Program-made: the position numbers and the translations under genes
Shown here: piece after piece, positions 11,132-21,844 of the stretch
Numbering within the stretch: the first letter of the stretch is position 1
Layout: the number at the start of each line of letters is the position of its first letter
Assembly (NCBI RefSeq): GCF_021018805.1
Contig: NC_086253.1
Coordinates: forward strand, 32,938,083 to 33,002,082
Length of the DNA: 64,000 nucleotides
From: Prinia subflava
Taxonomy: Eukaryota; Chordata; Aves; Passeriformes; Cisticolidae
Direction of reading: 5' to 3'
The notes under the pieces: model-generated
Database searches by the model: none
What the model was told of the DNA's origin: nothing
The model's input: only the letters and a program-made list of their open reading frames with translations

Positions 11132-11329
11132 CTGATAGGCTTTGTCAGAGACTTCCATTGCTCATGAAACTGTCTGAAATTCTTTCTCATCTTGTCAGTC
11201 TGAGTATGTAAATTCCAGTATTCCTCAGACTCTGCATAGAAGTCATCCTTGTAGTGCTGGTGTTGTTCCAAGGAGACAACGGCTGCGTATTTTTGAATGG
11301 AAAAATCCAACCATTTTTCTATGAGTGTG
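11132..11329 (-). pseudogene. ELL2-like: ELL2-like copy B, main occludin/ELL-domain exon
   Basis: 198 bp with a CTTACAG acceptor and GTAAAG donor. It encodes K-Y-A-A-V-V-S-L-E-Q, then Y-K-D-D-F-x-A-E-x-E-E-Y and N-L-H, the hallmark of the ELL occludin homology domain. Near the donor the open frame differs from the family frame, in which the exon would end in Tyr-Gln, so a small indel is present near 11140. Confidence 0.82.
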
Positions 11330-11588
11330 CTGTAAGAGAACATTCTGATATGTTTCTATTCCATAAAGTACACAAGCAATGTTACACCGAGCATGTGGTG
11401 AATACCTAACACAGACCCCCAAGCTTCGAGTCAGTCGCTCTGTGACTCTTTCTACATGCAAGCATGTGTGCTTCAAGAGAATGTAGTCAGGTAACTAAAA
11501 ATCTGCCACCTTTCTATGACACCTAGTTACTAACATTTGACATTGTAGAGGGTTTCTTCATTAACACGTGGAGCACATGTAGAAAATA

Positions 11589-11594
11589 CTGGCA
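11589..11594. repeat. Target-site duplication CTGGCA, left
   Basis: Matches 15580-15585 on the other side of the provirus. Confidence 0.9.
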
Positions 11595-11925
11595 TATCAC
11601 CGTGGAGGCCCAACCAGGAACACAGACTGGGGACAGAGATCTGGGTGCAACAACAGCAGCAGGGCAGAAGACCCTGCCCTTAGTTTATTTTTCCATTATA
11701 TACCTGTGGCAAGGTGACCATGGATTGGAGAAGGGTATCGCCACCTCTCCTGTCACATTGGTCCAGGAGGCTGTCATTCAACCTCCCCTTGTCTTGGAGA
11801 AAGTATTCATAACATTGCCAATATTTACAAAACATGGTCCTGTGTTTACAATTCACCAGTGTGAGAAACTGCACGTTTCTCCTTTAATATGAACGCTCAG
11901 CAAACCAGGAAAATTCATGGCAACA
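11595..11925 (-). repeat. 3' LTR of the gag-only provirus
   Basis: On the minus strand it starts TGTTGCC and ends GGTGATA, so the usual terminal CA is replaced by TA. TATATAA (11696-11702) and AATAAA (11684-11689) are only six bases apart, so the poly(A) signal precedes R. This compact layout with a short R is known from some betaretroviruses. Confidence 0.93.
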
Positions 11926-12795
11926 TCTCACCCTTTTAAGTATATTAAAAAGAAAACAGAAAAAGAAAAATGAACAATTCTATGACAGGAAAAAAGAAAG
12001 GAAAAAAAACCTGTATAAAGTTCACCGACCTTCATTTAGGTGACGGTGTGAGGGCTACATGTTGGTCTGATTCTGCCTTTGCTACCCAGGGTTTCACCCT
12101 GAACCCCTTGCAATAACCTGCTCAAAATATCTCGAGCATAGTCTAACATAATTCAACCAACACCCTCATATTTTTAAATTTTTATAAGATACAAGGGAAT
12201 ATACGGTGCAAAAGGCAGGAGCATTCCAAGAAAAATCAATCACTCAGTTCAAAATTCTGAACCCCAAAAGTTCTGTCCCAAAACCACAACCCCCAAACAA
12301 CGTGCACTTTCCCCACAGAGGTCACAATGGCTACCATACATAAAACTGAGCCATAGCAAACAATTCCTCTGAGTCCATGATTAACAGTCCGCTGGCTCTC
12401 AGCATCACACTGCTTCAGTCAGTCCTTGTCCAGCAGCTCCACAGGATCCAAAGTCTCTATGGAGGCCATATAGGAAAAGAGAGGATGCCAGTCCATGTCC
12501 ATGTCAATCAGATCTTGAAGAGGCTTCTGTGATGGGTGGCACTAGGGTGGCACAGGGTGCACAAGGTTTCAGGATCAAACAGGATCAGTCCAATGCACCT
12601 GAGGCAGCTCAGCAGACTTTCAGCGGCCACCTTCTTAGCATGGATCGCAGAACCTGAGGATAGAGAACTTAGAAAACACAAATTGAGCAATTGACTTTTT
12701 CTCAAAGAATGCATGCAACATAGGATGTGGACGTAGAAACCCACTGCAAGGTCCAAGGAAAACTGACCATAGCTATGTGGCAACATCAACACTTC
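11926..12795 (-). other. Non-coding 3' part of the gag-only provirus
   Basis: About 870 bp between the gag stop and the 3' LTR. No pro, pol or env motif is recognisable. A purine stretch (minus strand AAAAGGGTGAGA) directly before the LTR is the likely polypurine tract. The longest frame (94 codons, 12508-12792) has no known features. Confidence 0.7.
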
Positions 12796-15150
12796 CTACA
12801 CTTGAGATGATGGCTGTACACCAGCCAGAGAATTTTGCTCTTGTTCTAGAGCTTGGGAAACTGTTTCGTCCCCCTGACGTCTTCGTCTTTTTCTTCGCCT
12901 CCGAGTTTTCGGGCTTGGCGTGGGCTCAGCATGACCCACTGCCTCGCATGTTTCTGCAGTATGGTCTGGACCCACACCTTGTGCGCAGAAAAACAAGGGA
13001 GTCACTTTCTGTGCCTCCTTTTCCTGTTCCCCACTAGGCTGAATATCTGCCTGTGTCTCATGTCCAGCATTCTGCCTCTGTTCAGCCGGCTGTGAAGCAG
13101 CTGTTGGGGTAATCACCATACAATCACAGGTGTTTAGAACTGCACAGGTCTGGACCATCTCCAGGACAGTAGAAGTCTCTGGAATGGTTTCCAGGAGCCT
13201 CTGGCAAGCAGAATTAGCATAGCTTCTTGCTAATTGCTCCAAAATTATCATTGTCAAAGTTATATCCTTGACTCTCGTCTTTAAAAAATGCATCAGACGC
13301 GATATAAATTCATTAAAAGCTTCCTCTGGCTTCTGTGCTATGTCTAAGAAGTCTTCCTTTGGGGAGAAGGATAACTTGGTTTTTATCAATGCAGATATCC
13401 CTATGTATCTGCACGAATCTAAAACAGTGAAAGAAAGGCCAGCTTGCACATCAGGGCAAGCATATTGACTCCTCCCCATAAGTAGGTCAACTCCGACCCC
13501 AAACAAGGGATCATCTCGAGGCAGGTGGCTATTTTCGACAGCCATTTGTCCAGCTAGGAATTTCCAATTTCTTTCAAAGGTAAAAACCTGTTGAGGTTCA
13601 AGCATCATTGTTGCAAGACCTCTTATTACATAAGGAAAGATCAGATTCTCAAATTCTGCACTGATCCATTGAATTGCCTCAGTGAAGCTTATATTATCTT
13701 CTGCCACGTCCCTTGATAAGGGAAGCGGGACTGCCCATGATGGGTCATCATGGCTATGATGCTGTGGAACCACGTCCACAGCTCCCTGAACTGGCTCGGG
13801 CAAAGCTGCATCTTCAGGCAGCAGCTCTCTTAGGTCAGCAGCCTGGTTCACCTGGGATGCCGGACTAAAAGCCTCACCCGATTTCACGACAGGGAAAGCG
13901 TGCACATCAGACAACGCTTTTGCCCCGTTATCATCTCCCACAGCCGACCCGGCCCCGTAGGGGGGGTGGGCGGGGGACAGTGACTCGCTCAGACTCCTCT
14001 CTGAGCGGGGGGGCGATTGTCGCGCTGGGCAGGGAGGCGTGGCCGATCGGCCACAGCTTTCAGCTCCTGTTCCATCAGCCGATGGGTCGGTGGCCGGGGC
14101 CAGAGCCGGCAGCAGCTCTGCGGCTCCAGCGCTCGGCCCCGTCCCCTCTGAACGGAGGGGGCATGCGGCGGGGCCGCGCGGCGGCGCGGGGGGGCTGTCC
14201 ATCGCGGGTGGCCCCGCAGCAGCGGGCAGCGTTGCGCCCAGCCCTCCCCCCGCGGCGCCGGACCGGCACCGGACGCGTGGGGCGGGGCGCGGCGCGGTGG
14301 GCGGCGGCGGCGGCTCCGCTGCGGGCACCACACAGACCGCCGGCGGCGGCGACCCCGCGCACAGCATTTGGCGCGGCGGGGGGACGGGGCAAGGAGGGGC
14401 CGTCCCCGCCGCTCTCGCCTGCCGAATCCTTCGCGGAGCAGGTCGCGGCGGGGCGGGGCGGGCCGGGGAGGCGGCGCACGGCGGCCCCCCCGGCTCCCCG
14501 CAGGGGGCCCGAGGCGGCGCGGCTCCGCGCGGCAGCTGCAGGGCGGACCCCGCAGCGGTTGCGGGCAGCGGGGGGGTCGCCGCGGCACGGCGGCCCGGGG
14601 CGGCGCGGGCGATCCCCCGCGCTCGGCGTGGGACCCGATGCCGAGCGCTCCGCCCCCTCGGCACCCCAGCTCCCCGCCCGGCCAACCGCGCGGGGAGCGG
14701 ACCGAAAAAAGCTTTCCAGTCCTTCCAAAAACCCCGCTGGGCGCGCCCAACCCCCGACATGGGGGTGGGGGTCTCCTGCATCGGCTCTAACCCTGCATCA
14801 GAGCAATCCTCGTCAGAAGCGACGGAGCTCGCAGGGGAGCTTCTGCTCTGTGTCGAAAACCCAGAATCAACTTCAAAGTCCTCTCCAGCCTCTTTTAGAA
14901 GTGGGAAGACTGTTCCCCAGATCCCTAGGAGAGCGCTAGCTCTCATATTTCCATTCAGAACGGATAAAAAAAGTTTTTCCCCCAGGGTTTTCCATGGGTC
15001 GATTGAGAGTGCTTTTTCAGCACTATAAAAAATTCCAAGTTTCTTTCCCCAGCTAAATAGTTCTCTCACGTGTTTCCTGGTCAAGTCAGCGTCACAGGAC
15101 AACAAAAAGGAGTGGAGCAGTTCCATCATCAATCGTTCCTCTGAGAACAT
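12796..15150 (-). CDS. gag: Gag polyprotein, intact 784-codon frame
   Basis: The start is the first ATG of a matrix-like region (15148-15150); an earlier in-frame ATG lies inside the LTR and is unlikely. Residues 1-120 are helical and matrix-like. About 130-410 are extremely Pro/Ala/Arg/Gly-rich and GC-rich. About 480-690 look like capsid, with a major-homology-type Q-x3-E-x4-F-x3-R pattern at about 603-627. Near 720-735 is a single zinc knuckle with CCHC spacing in which the second Cys is Gly. A run of Arg/Lys follows (about 747-756). No stop or frameshift occurs, in keeping with recent insertion. The protein would assemble particles. Loss of a zinc ligand may weaken RNA binding, partly offset by the basic tail. 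No protease follows. Confidence 0.85.
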   Translation of the reverse strand: MFSEERLMMELLHSFLLSCDADLTRKHVRELFSWGKKLGIFYSAEKALSIDPWKTLGEKLFLSVLNGNMRASALLGIWGTVFPLLKEAGEDFEVDSGFSTQSRSSPASSVASDEDCSDAGLEPMQETPTPMSGVGRAQRGFWKDWKAFFGPLPARLAGRGAGVPRGRSARHRVPRRARGIARAAPGRRAAATPPLPATAAGSALQLPRGAAPPRAPCGEPGGPPCAASPARPAPPRPAPRRIRQARAAGTAPPCPVPPPRQMLCAGSPPPAVCVVPAAEPPPPPTAPRPAPRVRCRSGAAGGGLGATLPAAAGPPAMDSPPAPPRGPAACPLRSEGTGPSAGAAELLPALAPATDPSADGTGAESCGRSATPPCPARQSPPRSERSLSESLSPAHPPYGAGSAVGDDNGAKALSDVHAFPVVKSGEAFSPASQVNQAADLRELLPEDAALPEPVQGAVDVVPQHHSHDDPSWAVPLPLSRDVAEDNISFTEAIQWISAEFENLIFPYVIRGLATMMLEPQQVFTFERNWKFLAGQMAVENSHLPRDDPLFGVGVDLLMGRSQYACPDVQAGLSFTVLDSCRYIGISALIKTKLSFSPKEDFLDIAQKPEEAFNEFISRLMHFLKTRVKDITLTMIILEQLARSYANSACQRLLETIPETSTVLEMVQTCAVLNTCDCMVITPTAASQPAEQRQNAGHETQADIQPSGEQEKEAQKVTPLFFCAQGVGPDHTAETCEAVGHAEPTPSPKTRRRRKRRRRQGDETVSQALEQEQNSLAGVQPSSQV

Positions 15151-15228
15151 CGTGGGTTTCTTCTTTTTGCAGCTGTAGAAGGCAGATTTTTTTTTTTTCT
15201 TTTTTCTTTCCTCACTAGCTTGCAACTT

Positions 15229-15246
15229 GACCACGTATAGGCGCCA
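15229..15246 (-). other. Primer binding site, tRNA-Lys-like
   Basis: Two bases after the 5' LTR the minus strand reads TGGCGCC and then a diverged ACGTGG-containing tail. TGGCGCC is the start of lysine-tRNA primer sites, which give ERVK its name. Divergence of the last bases makes the exact tRNA uncertain. Confidence 0.7.
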
Positions 15247-15248
15247 GT

Positions 15249-15579
15249 TATCACCGTGGAGGCCCAACCAGGAACACAGACTGGGGACAGAGATCTGGGT
15301 GCAACAACAGCAGCAGGGCAGAAGACCCTGCCCTTAGTTTATTTTTCCATTATATACCTGTGGCAAGGTGACCATGGATTGGAGAAGGGTATCGCCACCT
15401 CTCCTGTCACATTGGTCCAGGAGGCTGTCATTCAACCTCCCCTTGTCTTGGAGAAAGTATTCATAACATTGCCAATATTTACAAAACATGGTCCTGTGTT
15501 TACAATTCACCAGTGTGAGAAACTGCACGTTTCTCCTTTAATATGAACGCTCAGCAAACCAGGAAAATTCATGGCAACA
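15249..15579 (-). repeat. 5' LTR of the gag-only provirus (promoter)
   Basis: Same sequence as 11595-11925. The minus-strand TATATAA is at 15350-15356 and AATAAA at 15338-15343. Transcription would run leftward into gag. Confidence 0.93.
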
Positions 15580-15585
15580 CTGGCA
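15580..15585. repeat. Target-site duplication CTGGCA, right
   Basis: Matches 11589-11594. Confidence 0.9.
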
Positions 15586-16733
15586 CTCATTTCAAATGTC
15601 AAAGGACCTACAAACACAGCAGCTTCACAAAGAGGAGATATATTGCTAAATTAGATTCTCTTCCTATGTAGGAAAAACTAAACTAAGTTACATGGTTTTT
15701 GAAAATCCATCTGCAATACATTTTTAGCAGGGACTGCCAAAATGGAGTTGCGTGCACAGAGTTGGACTTCTGAGCTTCATTTATGTCTATCTAATGGTAA
15801 AACAGAGTTCATGATACAATTTGATTCTTCTAGTGAACAGCAAGTTACATCACTGACCATTGAACTGAGGCACTTGTAATACAGCCACAAAAAAACACCC
15901 CTCCCAACTAGACTGAAAGCACAACAACAAAAACCCAAACCACATCAGCTCCTAAGGAGGGCAAAAGTCATTAATGCTTAAAGCCACTGATGAGAGGGAA
16001 AACCTTCTTCATTCCCTTCTCACTCAAATCAACACAAATAAGGTTTCTCAAGCTCATGATACAAATCCAAGATGAAGTGGCAATGAGAATAATGGATGCC
16101 ACTTCCTAACACTGTCACACCAATGCTTCTGCTCCTCTGCGCCTGAAGACCTGGATGAAGACCATCTTTTCGGATGACAAAAACTCCCTCCACATGGGAA
16201 TGAATCCTTCAAAGCATCCAGAGATTGTTACAAGCTGTAAATCTTTCACAAGTTGAAATTCAGTACCAGGATAGACACCAACTTGTGCCAATGATGCATC
16301 CCAGGCCAGATGCCCCTGACTGGTGTGCTGGTCTCTTCTGAAAAGAAAACTGCAGAAGCCTTTCAAAATTTTGGGAGATACTGGAGAAGCAGTAGCCTGG
16401 ACTCCTTGCTGGCTTCTGCTCAGTGACATTCCCTAGCAAGAGCCCTAGTATTACATTACTGGTTGTAGGTCAGAGACAGACACATGGCAGGACTCACTGA
16501 GATTATGCAACAAACAGCAAAGATTTCTTATGGCCACCCCCTTATACAAGGGGTTCAAAATTCCTGGGCTTAGACTGCTTTTGGTTTCAACACTGCCCAG
16601 CTCCCTGGCTACTTGTATGTTTGCATTCGAGAGTCAATGGAATTGGCTGGGGTCCCTGTTTGAGTTCAAATCTGTCTTATCATTGTTCACCCAGGGACTT
16701 GTTTACTTCTAAGCCGCTCGAGTTTGGGGGGTC
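15586..16733. other. ELL-like gene interior, no exon recognised
   Basis: A minus-strand frame of 104 codons (16115-16429) contains a hydrophobic/aromatic stretch, but I cannot assign it or find firm splice sites. The rest is unremarkable. Confidence 0.35.
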
Positions 16734-17614
16734 TGTTATGGCAAATTTATCGTTGCAGCCACAGACCAGCTGCAGCTGTGACAGCCTAGCACAGGCCTCA
16801 ATCAGCTGGTCCCCTGCAGGGCTAGACTTGCCCTCAGCCTTTCCACAGAGCATCCTTGGCTGTATCCAATGTTATAAATGCCAATACAATATTCCAATTA
16901 AAATAATAATTTGGTTTATTAACAAAAGATCGAATTACAGAATTTTGGTAAACCCACCAACAGCGGAGATACTTGACAGTCTTTTTCCCGGGAAAATGCC
17001 AAGGGTGAACCTCGAGACACAGAACCTGGCCGGCTGCTGTCTCCCCCTAGGTTCACAAATTTGCCCGGTTCAGAGCTTGGGTTTTATACACTTTATTCTG
17101 CCCTTGGAAATATTTCCCCATATTTCCTTTTGTGTCCCAGCTAGCTATTCAAATCCAAGGGTGTCTCCGGCTAGGCTGAAAAGAGTTCTTTTACTCAGTT
17201 CATATGTTAATGTCCAGTTTCTATAGATCCTTATGGCTGATGAATGGTCGAGATATGGATGATGATGCTTGATGCTCGGTGAGGGTGTAGTCTGGTGGTG
17301 TTGATGGTCCTGCCTCCTCATCTTGATGGGTCTCCTCCCTAGTCTGGTGGTGTTGATGGTCCTGCCGCCTCATCTTGATGGGTCTCCTCCCGGTGATTGA
17401 GGAGACTGCCGGTTTTCCGTAAACCTTTTGTCTATTTCTGAATGTGAGCTTCTGGGGTGGTGCCTGCCTTTTCATAATTTGGTTTAACAAAATGTTACAA
17501 GGTATCCTGAAACTTATACTTTCATACAACACACACATATATATACAGTTTTTATAGTTTTCAATTTATAATTAACCATAAGAATATGAATTAATCATTT
17601 CACATTTTTCACAT
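16734..17614 (-). mobile_element. Probable solo LTR, boundaries approximate
   Basis: Read on the minus strand, TATAAAA (17082-17088) is followed about 170 bases later by AATAAA (about 16915-16920), and the sequence ends at ...CATAACA (16734), so U3-R-U5 order fits. No primer site follows, hence solo. I found no convincing target duplication and the left U3 end is a guess. Confidence 0.45.
17288..17391 (-). repeat. Tandem 52-bp duplication in the U3 of the probable LTR
   Basis: Two adjacent near-identical units start at 17288 and 17340, differing at one or two bases. Confidence 0.85.
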
Positions 17615-18239
17615 CCAAAATGACCCAAAGGCCACAGGCTCCCCAGAGGCCAAGGACTGCAGGAGGCCTGACTGTCTTTGCCAATATCACTGCTCACAAG
17701 CTGGAAGAAATCTCCCCATTTCCAAAAATCATTTCTGCTGTTTCACCACAGGAACACACTTCTCCTTCCCCTCCTGTGTCGCAAAAGCCATGGGGAGATG
17801 CAACACCACTGCTGCAGCTGACCCCGTGCAACTGCACTGCAGGAAGGCAGGGCCCGTGCAGGCCCAACCCACCATGGTGTTCATCTCAGCTCCTCCCCCT
17901 CGGCCCACCCCACCCCTCTCCTCCTAGCTCTCTCTAGCTCCCTAGCTCACATTTACTGTTAAATAATGTCTGTATTGTTGACTCCAGAACAGGGTCTTGT
18001 TTGCACCTTAATTCAGGCAGAGGCTTCTCTTAAGAATCAAATCATTACACCACGGTTATCCACACCGGAGGAAGGAAAAGCAGCACATTAATACCTTCAT
18101 TGAAATCCAAGGAACACTACAGCTTCAGCCTCCCCAGTTCTCTTCACATCTTTTTGAGCTTAGTAGTCTTTTGCACACGAGTGCTGGCATTCTGGAACTC
18201 TGCAATTTGTCTCTTTCTTGAATCTCATGAATGTAAGGG
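17615..18239. other. Non-coding DNA
   Basis: No exon or repeat boundary that I can support. Confidence 0.4.
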
Positions 18240-18405
18240 GAAATGGAGCAAACACTTCAAGACAGGCATGAAGCAAAATAGGGTGTCAAAGCCAGCACCC
18301 AGGAAGAAGAGTGGCCACCAGCTGCTGGCCGGAGGTAACTGGGCTACTGGTCAATCCTCTGCTTCTTGCTTGTCACAGAACTGATAAAGCCAGAAGGCCA
18401 AGGCC
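18240..18405 (-). pseudogene. ELL2-like: ELL2-like copy B, K-K-x-R-I exon with a stop
   Basis: Paralogous to 24421-24675. It shares S-K-K-Q-R-I-D-Q and the A-A-G-G-H-S stretch. A TAG follows D-Q directly (18344-18346), and the acceptor seen in copy A is altered. Ends are approximate. Confidence 0.65.
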
Positions 18406-20300
18406 ACTTTTGCAACCCTACCAAAACAATTAATTAATCTGTCATCAGCATCAGATTTCACTCTCATTCTGGAAACGCAGCATTTCTGAACTGGCAATGG
18501 TCTGAAACACACCTTTCTTCACTAAACATAGCTGTCAAACACAGAAGTCCGGCAGGTAAATATCCACTTGTTTGTATTCCTAATTTCTCATCTTAGGATT
18601 TACCAAGTCCTTCTCTAAGTCTACTGCCAAAAGGCTTTGGGAGACACTCCCTTCACTCGCTTCAGCAGCTCCACCAAAGTCTCCCCAAAATGGGGGGGTC
18701 CAGTTGGTTTTGTTTAGGTCCCAATTTCTGCTTGTACACACCAGCAAAAGACTCAGCTTTTGCTGTCACACAGCCACATGATTTACTCAAGAGGCACCTG
18801 GCTGTTTCATGGCTTTATGTGGTAACGACGAGATTAGTGCTTCAGTGGAACAACCCAGGAGTACAGGGTGTGATGGTTGGTTGTGAATTCTCCTCAGGAT
18901 GAACAAAGACACCAGTCACTTGTTATGAAACTCTTGTGCTTTTAGGTACAGTTCTCTTAAATCCCGCAGGCAACCCACTCTGTAGACTTAAAAGCTGTTG
19001 ACGAGCAAACCCTTACATTTGTACAAGAAAATTTCACAATTCACTCACAGTGAGCCCCTACTGTTGCTCAGTGCACTTCAATCATCTCTCAGCTCTTCCC
19101 AAGGACCTTCTCAAAGGTGCTGGCTCACAAGCCACAACACACAGCCACAAGCTCCCCACTCCCACAGAAAACTTCACAGCCAAGGATGGAGTAGAGCAGG
19201 ACAGCTGTGCATTGCCCAGGCAGAGTGAGGGAGGAGAGAAATTAAGATGGAGAAGAGAGACACAGAACAGAGAATGTCACTTGTCTGTAGATCCACTGTT
19301 GATCCCGCCATGTGGATAGTGCAGAGCTGGAGTCAACAAGGAGAACAAAAGAGAGGGAGAGGGAGAAGAGAGTGAGAGGGCCCCTTCTGCCTCAGCCTGG
19401 TATAGCCTCTTAAGTACAGCGGCTTTTTGACACAGTTTGTCACACGTGCTAAGCCAGCCCTTTGAGCCCTTGAGTTGAGGGTGGGCACTGAGCTCACGAC
19501 TCCAGGCACAGCAGAAAGTGGGCTCAGGATGTTGGAAGATGATACAAAATTTAACTTTTTTATATCTTTAGTCGGTGTTTGCCTTTGCCCCAGGGGAATG
19601 GAATCTAAAGGTTCTTTTCAAAGGACTATTTCATCACTCAGGGGGTGATGACATGAACATCTCAACTGACTGGGAGTAGCAGCAAAGAAATACAAGATAA
19701 TGACCATCAAGGACCATCAATTAACACCTATCAACTCTAAACACCAAGCCTGGCATGATCAGAGACACACGATCTGGAATAGACTGAGAGGAAATAAGAA
19801 TGAGGACCAAATTAGCTTTGGAGGCAAGCAAATCAGTAACCAAGAAGAAAGCAAATACTAAGAACTCCATAACTTGGAACCAATGAACATTGAATAATTA
19901 ATTTCTATGGGGTTGGACTGAATAAATATCTGAAAAATTGAGTAAAGAGTTATGCATAGTGGAAGTTATTTTCTCTGCACACCCAGGCTACATGGGGATG
20001 AAATGATTCTTGTCGCACATCCTGGCCAGAATAAAGTCACGACTTGATTCTCTTACACTAACAATGTTGTTGCAGGGTTCTTTTTTTTCCCACAGTTTTG
20101 GTGACAATGCCTGCACTGCTCCATCCCTGCAGGACCCTCTCTTCCTGATCACAACCGTCCTGTCACACCTGTCAGAATGTCTGAGGAAAAACATGCTTAG
20201 GCCTCCCCCTGCACATTCACATCACAACTCTTACACCACCAGCAAGTGTGCTAAAACTCAATACACGGTACAGAACATTAAGAATGCACAAAATAAATAC
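18406..20300. other. Intron-like DNA of ELL2-like copy B
   Basis: 18600-18800 resembles 24830-25030 in copy A, which supports duplication of introns as well as exons. The remainder shows no feature. Confidence 0.45.
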
Positions 20301-20391
20301 CTGAGCAGGTCTTGCTGGAGCATCTTTCTCAGAAGGCTCTGGAGATGTCACTTGCCTGGTGCTAGCAAGGTTTTGAGATAGAACTGGTTTC
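20301..20391 (-). pseudogene. ELL2-like: ELL2-like copy B, 91-bp exon
   Basis: CCTTACAG acceptor and GTATTT donor. It completes S-R-K at the junction with the previous exon, as ELL2 does, then is Ser/Thr/Pro-rich. It has the same length as its paralogue at 27054-27144 and an open frame. Confidence 0.75.
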
Positions 20392-20519
20392 CTGTAAGGA
20401 TGGTCCAACATGTCAGGTTGCAAGGCATAAATATCACCTGTCGTAGTTCCTTCCTCACAAGAAAAGCAGATGCTCAGTGTCAGGACTTGAGGAGACAGCA
20501 AGAAGCTGAGTTGAGGGAA

Positions 20520-20740
20520 CTTCAGGCTGCATGTCAGGAAAAGGTGCTTGCCCCAGAGGGTCCGTGAGCACTGGAACAGGCTCCCAGGTCAGTGGTCACA
20601 GCAGCAAGGCTTCAAGAAGCATTTGGACAACACTCGGAGGCACAGGGTGTGATTCCTGTGATGTCCTAGGCAGGGCCAGCAGTTGGACTCCATGATCCTG
20701 ACGGTGGCTGCTGACTCAGCATATTCTACCAATCTAGGCT
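20520..20740 (+). mobile_element. CR1 LINE fragment, 3' end
   Basis: Matches the typical CR1 tail: a segment on length-weighted removal of tandem words such as AGCATTTGGACAAC, GGCACAGGGTGTGATT and CAGTTGGACTC is recognisable, ending with a decayed terminal repeat. Confidence 0.8.
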
Positions 20741-20801
20741 TCATTTCCCAGGGCATTTTTCTGAAAAGTCTCTTCTCCTTTTCCCAAAAGACTGAACTTA
20801 C

Positions 20802-20926
20802 CTAGAAAGTACTAACTTCAAATTCTGTCTGTCTCTTCCAGTATAACCAGCCCAATTGTTCTGAACAATTTGAAACAGATGTTCCTTCAGACTGAAGGAA
20901 TTATCTTTTGGATTCAGGTTGGCTAC
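20802..20926 (-). pseudogene. ELL2-like: ELL2-like copy B, V-A-N-L-N exon
   Basis: CCTGTAG acceptor and GTAAGT donor, 125 bp. The frame is open: V-A-N-L-N-P-K-D-N-S, then K-E-H-L-F, W-x-G-Y and L-S-R, clearly the ELL pattern. This is the best preserved exon of the copy. Confidence 0.85.
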
Positions 20927-21844
20927 CTACAGGCAGACATCTAAGAAAACAAATGTTTATTATGGTTGCTACATGCAAACTACAGAAATATGATTGGTCC
21001 TGAACAGCCGTTTGTGAGCATCCAACTCAAGCAAAACCATATCCTTTGGCAGAGAGATGAATTATTCCTCTATCGCATGAGTTTTAAGCCATATCAAAGT
21101 TTTGCCAGTTGAAAACAACCAAGGAACCCTATTCATATCTATCAAGTGTTCCTTTGAAAACAAAAAAAAATTAGTTCCTTTTAAATCAACATTTAGTGCT
21201 ACAATGTTTGAGGAGAGGTGGTCAGGCCAGAGTTTCTCTTCATGTGGCAGAGCCAGGGGTCATTCCAGCAAAGCCCTGCTGTGAAAAGGCTGTGCACGTG
21301 CCTTGCTTTATTCCTTTGAAAATAAGAGAGGTTCGTATCTTCCTCAAGACTAATACAAAGTCTACTCAAAAAGGTAAAATGAGGTAGTGAACCTCAAGAT
21401 CCCTGATATCAAAAGTGCTTGTTTAGACTTTGTCACCTGACGCCTGCTCACAGTTCCATAGAAAAGCCCACGGGGAAAGTCTTCGTCAATTTGACCCATT
21501 CAACACACTGAATGACTCATCTACACACCATCACCATCTGTCACAACCTTGACTTTTCTCCTTGAAAACATGACCAACATTGATAATTCGGGTGTTTGCT
21601 GATGTCTGTTTTTCCACAGATTAAAAAATATGTAAAAGTAACAAAGATACCCAGAATCAGGAATTCTCTTTTTCAAAGCACAACTAAGGTTGTGTTGGAA
21701 GGGAAGCAAACGTGCGCATATCAGCTCTCAGAAATCTCAAGCTGCCCATTTTAGACTGATACAAAACAAAACCCCACTCCGTCTGATGCCAAAAAAAGCC
21801 TGGGCAGTGCATTTGAGTGTGCAGTGCTGCTCACACAGCCCTTT

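Larger units (their letters stand above)
11595..15579 (-). mobile_element. Complete non-autonomous class II (ERVK-like) provirus, gag only
   Basis: Two 331-bp direct repeats (11595-11925 and 15249-15579) bound an internal region of 3323 bp. They appear identical by eye. The 6-bp target duplication CTGGCA flanks the element (11589-11594 and 15580-15585); 6 bp is usual for class II elements. The orientation is minus, shown by the primer site at 15229-15246, the TATA and AATAAA signals in the LTRs and the gag frame. No pol or env frame exists, and only about 870 bp separate the gag stop from the 3' LTR. Movement would need polymerase supplied in trans. Matching LTRs indicate a recent insertion. 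Confidence 0.95.

Noticed and set aside
11602..11892. Identical 96-codon frames at 11602-11892 and 15256-15546
   Set aside because: Both lie antisense inside the two LTRs and merely reflect LTR identity.
13989..15028. Long overlapping frames on both strands (up to 339 codons) inside the gag-only provirus
   Set aside because: They arise from GC-rich, stop-poor composition; only the minus-strand gag frame has family motifs and a sensible start.
16115..16429. 104-codon minus-strand frame as an ELL2-like exon
   Set aside because: No match to ELL in the expected region and no firm splice sites.
20520..20740. Hypermutation of other CR1 fragments
   Set aside because: CR1 pieces at 20.5, 30.0 and 30.8 kb keep many GG dinucleotides; the depletion is limited to the CR1 inside the provirus.
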